This document shows, in pieces, positions 17,540 through 26,625 of a stretch of 56,804 bases of DNA. The stretch spans positions 1-56,804 of the forward strand of contig JAIEFR010000017.1 in NCBI GenBank assembly GCA_029066845.1, in the 5' to 3' direction. The first letter of the stretch is position 1. Every line of letters starts with the position of its first letter. The notes beneath the pieces were generated by a model. That model made no database searches and had not been told where the DNA came from. It was given only the letters and a program-made list of their open reading frames with translations. The position numbers and the translations under genes are program-made. This stretch comes from Clostridia bacterium. GTDB lineage: Bacteria; Bacillota; Clostridia; Christensenellales; Borkfalkiaceae.

Positions 17540-18938
17540 AGTTTGCCAAAATTAGTGCTTTTTTGTTCAAATCTTTAAAGCACACGATTGTCAGCGCGAC
17601 GGTTACTATCATTGCAACTCCGTCGGCTATGGGCGCAGCCCACAGACAGCCGTCTATACCCATTGCAAGCGGCAGAGTACAGACGAGCGGAACGAAGCAG
17701 ACTATATCGCGCACAAGCGATGCCGCTATTGCAAGCACGGGCTTACCAAGCGCCTGGAAAAAGATTGACGACATCTTTATCGTGCACGTGAAGGTTACGA
17801 ACATTAAGAATATGCGGAACAGTTTTTTACCGAACTGCCAGTAGGTTTCGGGGTTGACCTGTTCGGGGTCGGGTTTTCCGAAAATTGCGACTACCGTACT
17901 CGGCGCCGCCTCGAAAAGTATGGTGAATACAAGCCCGACAACAACCGTGCTTGACAGAATATACAAATACAGTCTTTTAATACGCGAATAGTTTTTCGCG
18001 CCCATATTGTAGCCGATTATGGGCTGACAGCCGAGCACTATGCCCACCACTATATTGATAACGACTGTGAACACCTTGCTTTCGACGCCGATAAGCGCAA
18101 TAGGCGTATCGGGGTCATTGAGGTCGATTGCGCCGTATTTTGCAAGCATAATATTGCAGACGAGCGAGATTATAACAATCGTAACCTGCGTTATGAACGA
18201 CGACAGACCGAGCTTTATTGCGGGGAATACCGCCTTGAAATCGGGAATAAAGCTCTTTAATTTAAGCTTGAAGGTCTTGGTGCGGAAGAAGTAAATCACC
18301 GCTATAACGAACGATACGCACTGACCGATAACCGTTGCCCACGCGGCGCCCGCCATACCCCATTTGCAACCGTATATAAACGCGGGGTCGAGGGCGATAT
18401 TTACTAGCGCGCCCGACAGCATTGAAGCCATAGACCACCCGGGAGCGCCGTCCGCGCGTACCACCGCGTTCATCATATTCATAGCCATATATACGGGGAA
18501 GAAGGGCAAAATTATATTGAAGTATTCGATTGCGTAGCCGATACTTTCCGAGGACGCGCCGAAGGTTGAAAGCAGCTGCCTCTTCAACGGGAAGAATACC
18601 GCGATTAAAATTACGCTGACAAGCACGGTTAAAACCAAACCCGTGCCTACGGCTTTGCTCGATTTTTCGGTTTCGTGCCTGCCCTGGCAGATATTCAGGT
18701 ATGCGGCACAGCCGTCACCAATCCACCACGCGAACGCCTGCGCAATTATGAATATGGGAAAAACTACGCCCGTTGCCGCGTTGCCGAGAACGGACAGCTC
18801 GCTGTTGCCGACAAATATCTGGTCAACGATATTGTACAGTGCGCTGACGAGCAGCGACAGTATGCACGGTATGCAGAATTTGAGCATAAGTTTGCCGAGT
18901 TTTTCATTGCCGAGAAAATCGTTTTGTTCCTGTTCCAT
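17535..18938 (-). CDS. MATE family multidrug/metabolite exporter
   Basis: A 467-residue inner-membrane transporter of the MATE family (NorM/DinF-like clostridial branch), which exports cationic drugs or metabolites by sodium or proton antiport. About twelve membrane helices are evident in two similar halves. The first half opens with LGNEKLGKLMLKFCIPCILSL, then VDQIFVGNSELSVLGNAATG; the second half contains the repeat-equivalent VGIVLGCQPIIGYNMGA, typical of the family. The start follows GGAGG at an ideal distance. Between its promoter, which abuts the metY stop codon, and the gene lies a perfect 17-bp hairpin with a U-run, so expression probably depends on read-through. The substrate cannot be inferred. 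Confidence 0.92.
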   Translation of the reverse strand: MEQEQNDFLGNEKLGKLMLKFCIPCILSLLVSALYNIVDQIFVGNSELSVLGNAATGVVFPIFIIAQAFAWWIGDGCAAYLNICQGRHETEKSSKAVGTGLVLTVLVSVILIAVFFPLKRQLLSTFGASSESIGYAIEYFNIILPFFPVYMAMNMMNAVVRADGAPGWSMASMLSGALVNIALDPAFIYGCKWGMAGAAWATVIGQCVSFVIAVIYFFRTKTFKLKLKSFIPDFKAVFPAIKLGLSSFITQVTIVIISLVCNIMLAKYGAIDLNDPDTPIALIGVESKVFTVVINIVVGIVLGCQPIIGYNMGAKNYSRIKRLYLYILSSTVVVGLVFTILFEAAPSTVVAIFGKPDPEQVNPETYWQFGKKLFRIFLMFVTFTCTIKMSSIFFQALGKPVLAIAASLVRDIVCFVPLVCTLPLAMGIDGCLWAAPIADGVAMIVTVALTIVCFKDLNKKALILANS

Positions 18939-18987
18939 AAAAACCTCCGAAAAAAAACCACCTGAAAATTACTGCGGAACACAAAAA

Positions 18988-19023
18988 ATAAGCGTAGAAA
19001 TTCGTCCGAATTTCTACGCTTAT
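18988..19023 (-). terminator. 17-bp perfect hairpin: metY terminator and MATE leader attenuator
   Basis: ATAAGCGTAGAAATTCG and its exact complement are separated by only 2 nt and followed on the minus strand by TTTTTTG. It ends metY transcription, but a promoter lies between metY and the hairpin, so it is also the first structure in the MATE transcript. Confidence 0.85.
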
Positions 19024-19043
19024 ATCAGCTGTCCGACCCTTAT

Positions 19044-19072
19044 ATAGTATCAGAATTTTTTGATTTTGTCAA
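19044..19072 (-). promoter_or_regulatory. promoter for the MATE gene, just before its terminator-like hairpin
   Basis: The minus strand reads TTGACA (plus 19067-19072), a 17-bp spacer and TACTAT (plus 19044-19049). The -35 box abuts the metY stop codon. The start point near 19037 leaves about 14 nt before the hairpin. Confidence 0.65.
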
Positions 19073-20365
19073 TTATTTTCCGCTCTTTACCGCCGCAAAG
19101 CCCCTTTCCAGGTCGGCGATTATGTCGTCGATATGCTCCGTACCTATGGACAGACGGATGGTATTTTGGTGAATTCCCTGCTCCTCCAGCTCCGCCGCAG
19201 ACAGCTGCGAGTGCGTGGTGGTTGCGGGGTGAATTACAAGGCTCTTTACGTCCGCAACGTTTGCAAGAAGGGAGAAAATTTTGAGGCTGTCTATAAACTT
19301 GAACGCCTCCTCCTTCCCGCCCTTTATGTCGAAAGTGAAGATGGAAGCTCCGCCGTTAGGGAAGTATTTTTTGTAAAGCTTGTTGTCGGGGTGGTCTTTG
19401 AGCGAGGGGTGGTTTACCTTTTCGACAAGCGGATGTTTGGAGAGATACTCCACTACTTTTATCGTGTTCTGCGCGTGCCTTTCAAGTCTTAGCGAAAGAG
19501 TTTCCACGCCCTGCAACAGTAAGAACGCGTTGAACGGCGAAATGGTTGCGCCCGTATCCCTTAAAAGAATCGCCCGTATGTAAGTAACGAAAGCAGCCGC
19601 GCCTACCGCGTCCACGAACGATACGCCGTGATAGCTGGGGTTGGGGTCTGCAATGGCGGGGAATTTGCCGCTTGCGCGCCAGTCGAACCTGCCCGAATCT
19701 ACTATTATTCCGCCCAGCGTTGTGCCGTGACCGCCGATAAACTTGGTTGCCGAATGTACGACTATATCCGCACCGTGCTCTATGGGACGGATCAAATAAG
19801 GCGTGCCGAAAGTGTTGTCGATGACGAGCGGCAAGCCGTGCTTATGCGCGATTGCGGCAACAGCGTCGATGTCGGGTATATCGCTGTTGGGGTTGCCCAG
19901 GGTTTCCAGATAGATTGCGCGCGTTTCGAGCTTGATTGCGCCCTCCAGCTCTTTGAGGTCGTGCGCGTTGACGAAGGTTGCGCTTATACCGTAGTGCGGC
20001 AGAGTGTGGCATAAAAGATTGTAACTGCCGCCGTAAATGGTCTTTTGCGCGACTATGTGTCCGCCGTCCGCCGCAAGCGCCAGAATTGCGTAGGTTATAG
20101 CCGCCGCTCCCGACGAGAGAGCCAGAGCCGCAACTCCGCCTTCCAGCGCGGCAATGCGCTTTTCCAGAACGTCCTGCGTGGAATTGGTAAGCCTTCCGTA
20201 TATGTTGCCGGCGTCCGCCAGCGAGAAGCGCGCCGCCGCGTGCTCGGAATTTTTGAAGACGTAGGATGTCGTCTGATAGATAGGAACGGCGCGCGCGTCG
20301 GTTGCGGGGTCCGCCTCCTCCTGTCCTACGTGAAGCTGCAAAGTTTCGAATTTATAGTTGCTCAT
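19073..20365 (-). CDS. metY: O-acetylhomoserine sulfhydrylase MetY
   Basis: A 430-residue PLP enzyme of the Cys/Met metabolism family that makes homocysteine from O-acetylhomoserine and sulfide. FETLQLHVGQEEADPATDARAVPIYQTTSYVF at the N-terminus, in two parts, is typical of this branch. YGRLTNSTQDVLEKR binds phosphate, and the Schiff-base lysine is in HSATKFIGGHGTTLGG near residue 208. The start at 20365 follows AGAGGT; an upstream in-frame ATG at 20398 lies inside the -10 box and is not used. It is divergent from an Rrf2 regulator, and several AATAGGT half-sites overlap both promoters. A closely related family is cystathionine gamma-synthase, but the 430-residue length favours MetY. Confidence 0.92.
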   Translation of the reverse strand: MSNYKFETLQLHVGQEEADPATDARAVPIYQTTSYVFKNSEHAAARFSLADAGNIYGRLTNSTQDVLEKRIAALEGGVAALALSSGAAAITYAILALAADGGHIVAQKTIYGGSYNLLCHTLPHYGISATFVNAHDLKELEGAIKLETRAIYLETLGNPNSDIPDIDAVAAIAHKHGLPLVIDNTFGTPYLIRPIEHGADIVVHSATKFIGGHGTTLGGIIVDSGRFDWRASGKFPAIADPNPSYHGVSFVDAVGAAAFVTYIRAILLRDTGATISPFNAFLLLQGVETLSLRLERHAQNTIKVVEYLSKHPLVEKVNHPSLKDHPDNKLYKKYFPNGGASIFTFDIKGGKEEAFKFIDSLKIFSLLANVADVKSLVIHPATTTHSQLSAAELEEQGIHQNTIRLSIGTEHIDDIIADLERGFAAVKSGK

Positions 20366-20396
20366 ATATCGACCTCTTGAAAATTTGATTGAATTC

Positions 20397-20425
20397 ATTA
20401 TATTGCTAATTACCTACTTTGTCAA
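20397..20425 (-). promoter_or_regulatory. metY promoter
   Basis: The minus strand reads TTGACA (plus 20420-20425), a 17-bp spacer and TATAAT (plus 20397-20402), a near-consensus housekeeping promoter. A CAATAGGT half-site overlaps the -35 box. Confidence 0.85.
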
Positions 20426-20438
20426 TAGGTTAATAGGT
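20423..20438. promoter_or_regulatory. tandem AATAGGT half-sites over the metY -35 region
   Basis: CAATAGGT (20423-20430) and TAATAGGT (20431-20438) are direct repeats 8 bp apart. The same half-site recurs as an inverted pair in the divergent promoter, so this is probably the operator of the adjacent Rrf2-family protein. Confidence 0.55.
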
Positions 20439-20474
20439 TATTGTTGGAAATTTTTATGGAAATATAAAAAAATA

Positions 20475-20507
20475 TTGAATTATCCTATTACCCTATGGTA
20501 TAATAGG
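20475..20507 (+). promoter_or_regulatory. rrf2 promoter with embedded inverted repeat
   Basis: TTGAAT (20475-20480), an 18-bp spacer and TATAAT (20499-20504). The inverted repeat CCTATTA (20484-20490) / TAATAGG (20501-20507) spans the spacer and the -10 box, fitting autorepression by the Rrf2 protein. Confidence 0.7.
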
Positions 20508-20528
20508 TTTATAAAACGAGGTGACATT

Positions 20529-20936
20529 ATGATTTCGACGAAAGGTCGGTACGCTTTGCGCGTTATGATTGATTTGGCTCAGCAACCCGAAGGACAGTTT
20601 GTGCCACTCGAGGAGATTGCCAATCGTCAGGAAATTTCGAAAAAGTATCTGGAAATAATTTTGAAAATTCTGATTGAGAAAAAGCTTTTGAAGGGGCAGC
20701 GCGGAAAGGGCGGCGGATATATGCTGACAAGACCGCCCGAGCAATATTCAGTAGGTGAAATTCTGGAGCTTACGGAAGGCACCCTTGCAGCCGTGGCGTG
20801 CCTTGGGAAAGGCGCGGAGCCGTGTGCGCGAAAGTCAAGCTGCCTCACCCTTCCGCTCTGGAAAAAGTACGACGATTTAACCCACCAATTTTTTTACTCG
20901 GTTACGCTTTCCGATATATTAAACGGAACAATATAA
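20529..20936 (+). CDS. Rrf2-family (CymR/IscR-like) transcription regulator
   Basis: A 135-residue winged-helix regulator of the Rrf2 family. The N-terminus MISTKGRYALRVMIDLA is the family signature, the recognition region follows (EIANRQEISKKYLEIIL), and the wing is GQRGKGGGYMLTRP. Three cysteines in the later part (ACLGKGAEPCARKSSC) are spaced as in IscR-type cluster ligands; CymR itself lacks them, so an Fe-S or redox-sensing role is possible. The start at 20529 follows GAGGTG. Divergence from metY and shared half-sites in the intergenic region point to control of sulfur amino-acid synthesis and of its own gene. Confidence 0.85.
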   Translation: MISTKGRYALRVMIDLAQQPEGQFVPLEEIANRQEISKKYLEIILKILIEKKLLKGQRGKGGGYMLTRPPEQYSVGEILELTEGTLAAVACLGKGAEPCARKSSCLTLPLWKKYDDLTHQFFYSVTLSDILNGTI

Positions 20937-20965
20937 AAAAGAGCCGCAATTTAAGCGGCTCTTTT
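20937..20965. terminator. bidirectional terminator
   Basis: An 11-bp stem AAAAGAGCCGC / GCGGCTCTTTT with a 7-nt loop and T-runs on both strands lies between the convergent Rrf2 gene and the LRR lipoprotein gene. Confidence 0.85.
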
Positions 20966-20977
20966 ATTTTATAAATT

Positions 20978-21910
20978 TCAATTCCAGTTTGTTATTATAC
21001 CGTCAACGTAGTGCCAGTAATACGCGTCGTCCGGGGGAGTCGTTTCGGAATACCAGGCAATGCTTTCGGGCGAAGAATTTTCCGCCGCTCTCCACTCTTC
21101 GAGCGTGCTCTTTGCATAAATTGTTTTAAAGCTTGTGCAACCGTAGAAAACCGTATCGCCGAAAGTAATTTTTTCCTTGCCGTCCAAAACTACGGTTTCA
21201 AGGCTGCTGCAATTGCAGAACGCTCTGTCGTCGATAGTACTTACGGACGACGGCAACTCCACGGTTTTGAGCTTACAATCTCTGAAAGCGTACTTGCCGA
21301 TTGTTGTTACACCGCTGCCTATCGTGATACTTTCCAGACCGCAGCCCGTGAACGCGTTGTCGGCGATAACTTCCACAGTGTCCGGCAAAACTATATTTTT
21401 CAGATTTTCGCTGTGATAGAATGTATGACCTTTAATAGTCTTTACGCCCTTACCGAGCGTTACGTTTTTAAGATTATGGCATTGTTCGAAAGCGCTTTCT
21501 TCGATAGTTGTAACGTTGTCCGGTAGGGTTATGCTTTCAAGAGAATTGCAGCCGCCGAACGCAGACTTGCCTATCGTAGTCACTCCGCTGCCTATAGTTA
21601 CGTTTTTCAGATTGGAGCAACCCGAAAACGCCTGTTCGCCGATGACCTTTACGCTGTCGGGAATGGTTACGCTTTCAAGATTATCAAAATGAAAGTGTCC
21701 TATTTCCTCAACGGGTTTTCCGTTGTAAACGGAAGGTATAACCATTTCCGCTTCCGCTTTGGAAACGTTACCGTATTCGCAGATATAATAAGTGCCGTCG
21801 TCGCTCAAAGTAAAGCGGAGCGCAGGGTCCTCCTTGCACGCCGTCAAACCGAATGTGCAGGCGAAAATTGCTATTACAACAGATAACAGACCGAATAATT
21901 TACGTTTCAT
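20978..21910 (-). CDS. BspA-like leucine-rich-repeat lipoprotein
   Basis: A 310-residue surface protein. The signal sequence ends in a lipobox (FGLTAC, acylated Cys25). About eight repeats of roughly 23 residues follow, of the LRR_5/BspA type (repeating pattern VTIGSGVTTIGKSAFGGC, then LESITLPDNVTTIEESAF), spanning about residues 60-275. Such proteins mediate surface binding in gut and oral bacteria; the ligand is unknown. The gene starts 7 bp after guaA and should be co-transcribed with it; the SD-like GGGAG overlaps the guaA end. A link between a surface LRR protein and purine genes is unexplained and may only reflect shared transcription. Confidence 0.85.
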   Translation of the reverse strand: MKRKLFGLLSVVIAIFACTFGLTACKEDPALRFTLSDDGTYYICEYGNVSKAEAEMVIPSVYNGKPVEEIGHFHFDNLESVTIPDSVKVIGEQAFSGCSNLKNVTIGSGVTTIGKSAFGGCNSLESITLPDNVTTIEESAFEQCHNLKNVTLGKGVKTIKGHTFYHSENLKNIVLPDTVEVIADNAFTGCGLESITIGSGVTTIGKYAFRDCKLKTVELPSSVSTIDDRAFCNCSSLETVVLDGKEKITFGDTVFYGCTSFKTIYAKSTLEEWRAAENSSPESIAWYSETTPPDDAYYWHYVDGIITNWN

Positions 21911-21917
21911 TTTGTTA

Positions 21918-23459
21918 TTACTCCCACTCGATGGTTGCGGGGGGTTTGGAAGTTATATCGTACACGATGCGGTTGATGTGCTTGACCTCGTTTACGATGC
22001 GGTTGGAAGCCGCTTCCAGCACCTCGTAGGGAATACGCGAGAAGTCGGCGGTCATAAAGTCGGTCGTGGAAACGCCGCGCAGAGCAAGCGTATAGTCGTA
22101 CGTTCTGCCGTCGCCCATAACGCCAACCGAGCGCATATTGGTGAGCACCGCAAAGTACTGGTTGATGTCGCGGTCAAGGTGCGCTTTGGCAATTTCCTCG
22201 CGGAAAATTGCGTCCGCGTCCTGCAAGGTTGCAACCTTTTCGGGCGTGATTTCGCCGATTATTCTTATTGCAAGACCGGGACCGGGGAAGGGCTGGCGCC
22301 ATACAAGCTTTTCGTCAAGCCCCAGCGTTATGCCCAGTGCACGCACTTCGTCCTTGAACAGCATACGGAGCGGCTCGATTATTTCCTTGAAATCGACGTA
22401 GTCGGGAAGTCCGCCCACGTTGTGGTGGCTCTTGATTACCGCCGCGTCACCTAAACCCGACTCGATAACGTCGGGATAAATGGTGCCCTGAACGAGATAG
22501 TCTACCCTGCCTATCTTCTTTGCCTCGTCCTCGAACACGCGGATAAATTCTTCGCCGATTATCTTGCGCTTACGCTCGGGGTCGGTTACGCCTTTAAGCT
22601 TGCCAAGGAATCTTTCGCCAGCGTTGACGCGCACGAAGTTTACTCCGCTGTCGGCAAAAGCCGCCTCCACCTCGTCGCCCTCGTTTTTACGCATAAGACC
22701 GTGGTCAACGAAGATGCAGGTGAGCTGGCTGCCTATTGCCTTTGCAAGCAGTTTGCACGCAACCGAGCTGTCCACGCCGCCCGACAGAGCAAGCAAAGCC
22801 TTGCCGTTGCCGACCTTTGCGCGGATGTCGCGGATAGCAGTCTGAGCGTACTCCTCCATCGTCCAGTCGCCCTTGCAGCCGCAGACGTTGTAGAGGAAAT
22901 TTCCCAGCATATCGAAGCCCTGTTCGGTGTGGTTGACCTCGGGGTGGAACTGCGTGCCGTAGAATTTCTTCTGAGCGTTTTCGATTGCGCCGTAGGGGCA
23001 CTTATCGCTGTGGCCGACCGCGCGGAAGCCCTCGGGCAACGTGGCGATGTGGTCGTTGTGGCTCATCCATACGACGGACTTTTTCTTCAAGCCCTTGAAA
23101 AGCAGTGAATTCGTATCGAACTCGCAGTCCGTTCTGCCGAACTCGGCAACCGCCGTTTCGTTTGCCTTTTCGATTTTGCCGCCCAGCCCGTAAACGAGGA
23201 ACTGCGCGCCGTAGCAAATGCCCAAAATGGGCACGCCAAGCTCGAAAATCTCATTGTCCATTCTGGGTGAATCGTCCAGATAGACCGAATTGGGTCCGCC
23301 CGTAAAAATTATACCTTTAAGGTTCATCGCGCGGATTTCTTCAATCGGCGTTTTATACGATTTGACTTCGCAGTAAATTTTATGCTCGCGCACTCTGCGC
23401 GCTATAAGCTGGTTGTACTGTCCGCCGAAGTCCAAAACGAGTACTTTTTCGTGTTGCAT
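21918..23459 (-). CDS. guaA: GMP synthase (glutamine-hydrolysing)
   Basis: A 513-residue enzyme that aminates XMP to GMP. The N-terminal class I glutaminase domain has its nucleophile in GICYGAQFL near residue 82 and the His/Glu pair in [11 protein letters not shown]. The ATP-pyrophosphatase loop is [15 protein letters not shown] near residue 228. The C-terminal dimerisation domain ends in the family signature KPPATIEWE. The start follows AAAGGA. It is downstream of guaB with an intervening hairpin and upstream of the LRR lipoprotein gene. Confidence 0.98.
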   Translation of the reverse strand: MQHEKVLVLDFGGQYNQLIARRVREHKIYCEVKSYKTPIEEIRAMNLKGIIFTGGPNSVYLDDSPRMDNEIFELGVPILGICYGAQFLVYGLGGKIEKANETAVAEFGRTDCEFDTNSLLFKGLKKKSVVWMSHNDHIATLPEGFRAVGHSDKCPYGAIENAQKKFYGTQFHPEVNHTEQGFDMLGNFLYNVCGCKGDWTMEEYAQTAIRDIRAKVGNGKALLALSGGVDSSVACKLLAKAIGSQLTCIFVDHGLMRKNEGDEVEAAFADSGVNFVRVNAGERFLGKLKGVTDPERKRKIIGEEFIRVFEDEAKKIGRVDYLVQGTIYPDVIESGLGDAAVIKSHHNVGGLPDYVDFKEIIEPLRMLFKDEVRALGITLGLDEKLVWRQPFPGPGLAIRIIGEITPEKVATLQDADAIFREEIAKAHLDRDINQYFAVLTNMRSVGVMGDGRTYDYTLALRGVSTTDFMTADFSRIPYEVLEAASNRIVNEVKHINRIVYDITSKPPATIEWE

Positions 23460-23487
23460 TGTTTAAATCCTTTGTTTAAAAATTTTT

Positions 23488-23507
23488 ACGGAGGCGCGAG
23501 CCTCCGT
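23488..23507 (-). terminator. hairpin between guaB and guaA
   Basis: An 8-bp stem ACGGAGGC / GCCTCCGT with a 4-nt loop. The minus-strand tail is AAAAATTTTT, not a pure U-run, so it is at best a partial terminator that could lower guaA relative to guaB or protect the 3' end. Confidence 0.5.
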
Positions 23508-23519
23508 GTTAATTCAGTT

Positions 23520-24980
<1,461 letters not shown>

Positions 24981-25024
24981 TTACTCCTTTGTTCGTAAAT
25001 GTATATAGTGAAAAAAATTTGTAA

Positions 25025-25639
25025 CTATTTAGAGTTTACGGCAACGCCGCGCATCGTGGAAATAATCTGCGTGAGGTTGTCCGCTTCCGTCTTGTCGGCG
25101 GGGTGCAGCTCCTCCAGCACGGTTAGAATTGCCGTTGCCGCCTCTCCGTCCGCCGCCGTTCTTATGCTTGCGGCTAGCGACATCAAGGCGTTGCCGTAGA
25201 CGAAGCTTTCCGTTCCGTTGTCCTCGGTGGCAAGCGTTATCGCCTTGGCCTTTTCGCCCGTGTTGTAATACGATACCGCAAGCTTGGAATTGACCCAGTG
25301 CTTATAGTCGAATCTGCTACCGCTCTGCTCCTCGTTCTTCTGAGTGCACACGCTTTCGTAATCGATGTGCTTTGTCAGCTTTTCGCCGTATTCGAGTATG
25401 TACTTATCCTCGCCCAGAAGAACGCTGTCCTCGAAGCAGCGCGCCAGATCCTCGCATTTTTTAGTATAGTTATAGCGCAGCAGAGAGTATTTGACCGCCA
25501 AATCGTAGTTACCTATACTCTCGGTTGCCGTAGCCATATGTTGGGGAAATGCGAAGTTGAACACCGCAAAGACCGCAACAAGTATGCCAAGAATTATGAG
25601 GACGGTCTTTACCGCCGTTTTTACGACTATCTTCTCCAA
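25025..25639 (-). CDS. hypothetical membrane-anchored protein
   Basis: No family recognised. An N-terminal membrane segment (VKTVLIILGILVAVFAVFNF) is followed by an extracytoplasmic, mainly helical region of about 170 residues whose pattern (AVKYSLLRYNYTKKCEDLA, then ALMSLAASIRTA) resembles degenerate TPR-like helical hairpins. The open frame reaches a GTG at 25687, but that codon lies inside a good -10 box, so translation probably begins at a TTG at 25639, giving 204 residues; the ribosome binding site there is weak. It is divergent from a lipoprotein gene, and both products are envelope proteins. Confidence 0.6.
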   Translation of the reverse strand: MEKIVVKTAVKTVLIILGILVAVFAVFNFAFPQHMATATESIGNYDLAVKYSLLRYNYTKKCEDLARCFEDSVLLGEDKYILEYGEKLTKHIDYESVCTQKNEEQSGSRFDYKHWVNSKLAVSYYNTGEKAKAITLATEDNGTESFVYGNALMSLAASIRTAADGEAATAILTVLEELHPADKTEADNLTQIISTMRGVAVNSK

Positions 25640-25677
25640 AAATCCGTATCCCGAAATGCTACCAAAATATTTTATAT

Positions 25678-25706
25678 ATTTTAGCACAGCGCGTAAAAAA
25701 AATCAA
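25678..25706 (-). promoter_or_regulatory. promoter of the membrane protein gene
   Basis: The minus strand reads TTGATT (plus 25701-25706), a 17-bp spacer and TAAAAT (plus 25678-25683). The start point near 25671 rules out the longest reading of the gene. Confidence 0.6.
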
Positions 25707-25758
25707 CTGTTTGAAAGATATAATCATATTATAACTCTCGCGAAAATAAATTTTTAAT

Positions 25759-26412
25759 ATGAAAAAATTATTTGCGAGTTTATTGTTGTGTCTGCCTATC
25801 GTACTGTCCCTTTCCGCCTGCCAAAAAAAGCTTGATTATTTCGAATACGTTTCGGAATACCGCAGGAGCGTGTACTTTTACGAGGACGACGTTGTAACCT
25901 TGAAAATCTATTCCGTGGATAAGGAAACCAACAACGCGCTGGACGGATATAAGGGCAACGTGAGCAACGTTACCGAAGTGTATTTCGAGAGTGAAAACAG
26001 CGTGAACGAGGTTGAAGTCGAGCTTTTGGGACAGGGCGGCGAGATGAGCTATCTTGCCGTGACGCGCAACTTTTATTTGAGCTTTTCGGGCGTCGAGCCG
26101 AGCGGCGCAAGCATACCCGTGAACCTGAAAATAGACGGTGAAGAAAAGAATTTTGACGTTATGAACGTTGCCGAGGAAGGCACGATTGACGGAAAAACCG
26201 CATTGAACTGCGTTGTGGAATACGATAAGGAAAGCTTTGACAACCTGACCGATGGCAGGAACTTTTCGGGAGAGATTTCCGTACGCCTTTTGTACGACGA
26301 AGGATGCTTTTATTACGTGGGCGTATGCAACCGCGAAAAGCAGGTGCACGCCTATCTTGTGGACGGTGTGGACGGAAGAATTATAGCCGAGCGCGAAAGC
26401 GAAGCCGAATAA
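25759..26412 (+). CDS. hypothetical lipoprotein
   Basis: A 217-residue protein with a lipoprotein signal (MKKLFASLLLCLPIVLSLSAC, lipobox LSAC, in two parts: KKLFASLLLCLPIVL and SLSAC). The mature part is rich in acidic residues and beta-type segments, and ends ERESEAE. No family recognised. No Shine-Dalgarno sequence precedes the ATG; the upstream bases are AT-rich with TATAAC-like -10 candidates but no convincing -35. It is divergent from a membrane protein gene and convergent with hemW across a repeat-rich intergenic region. Confidence 0.65.
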   Translation: MKKLFASLLLCLPIVLSLSACQKKLDYFEYVSEYRRSVYFYEDDVVTLKIYSVDKETNNALDGYKGNVSNVTEVYFESENSVNEVEVELLGQGGEMSYLAVTRNFYLSFSGVEPSGASIPVNLKIDGEEKNFDVMNVAEEGTIDGKTALNCVVEYDKESFDNLTDGRNFSGEISVRLLYDEGCFYYVGVCNREKQVHAYLVDGVDGRIIAERESEAE

Positions 26413-26455
26413 CCGCATAACGCCCGTTTATGCATTTTTATATGCATTTTGGAAT

Positions 26456-26604
26456 TGTTGATAACTTTTAGGTTATATTTGACCTTTCACCGCTGTTAAA
26501 GCGCGAAAAATGTCGGATTTGTGTCAAATTGTTGATAACTTTTACCAACTTATGCTGTTTAGTAATTTCAACAGCATACCTTGTTGATAACTTTTTGTGC
26601 ATAA
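26456..26604 (-). promoter_or_regulatory. DnaA-box-like cluster in a convergent intergenic region
   Basis: On the minus strand three copies of TTATCAACA (plus 26456-26464, 26530-26538, 26582-26590) are followed by one TTATGCACA (plus 26596-26604). The last matches the DnaA-box consensus TTATNCACA exactly; the other three differ at one position. All four are in the same orientation, spaced 74, 52 and 14 bp. The first two copies share 18 bp (AATTGTTGATAACTTTTA) and the third shares 15. A 9-bp perfect hairpin (26551-26578) sits between copies two and three, and a 12-bp-spaced direct repeat TATGCATTTT lies just left of the cluster (26429-26450). Candidate DnaA titration or regulatory cluster. Confidence 0.5.
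26551..26578. repeat. inverted repeat within the DnaA-box-like cluster
   Basis: TATGCTGTT / AACAGCATA, a perfect 9-bp stem with a 10-nt AT-rich loop and no T-run, so probably not a terminator. Confidence 0.6.
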
Positions 26605-26608
26605 AATA

Positions 26609-26625
26609 GGGGTTTTTAACACCCC
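26609..26625 (-). terminator. weak hairpin overlapping the hemW stop
   Basis: GGGGT / ACCCC with a 7-nt loop, followed on the minus strand by TATTTTATG. The stop codon of hemW lies in the loop. It is short and only a plausible terminator. Confidence 0.4.

Noticed and set aside
20358-20528. N-terminal extension of the Rrf2 regulator
   Set aside because: The extension crosses both divergent promoters; the family N-terminus begins at 20529 with GAGGTG upstream.
20366-20528. SAM riboswitch (S-box) before metY
   Set aside because: The gap holds two promoters and operator half-sites; the leader is about 25 nt, too short for an S-box.
25640-25687. GTG start for the membrane protein gene
   Set aside because: The codon lies inside the -10 box, upstream of the expected transcription start.
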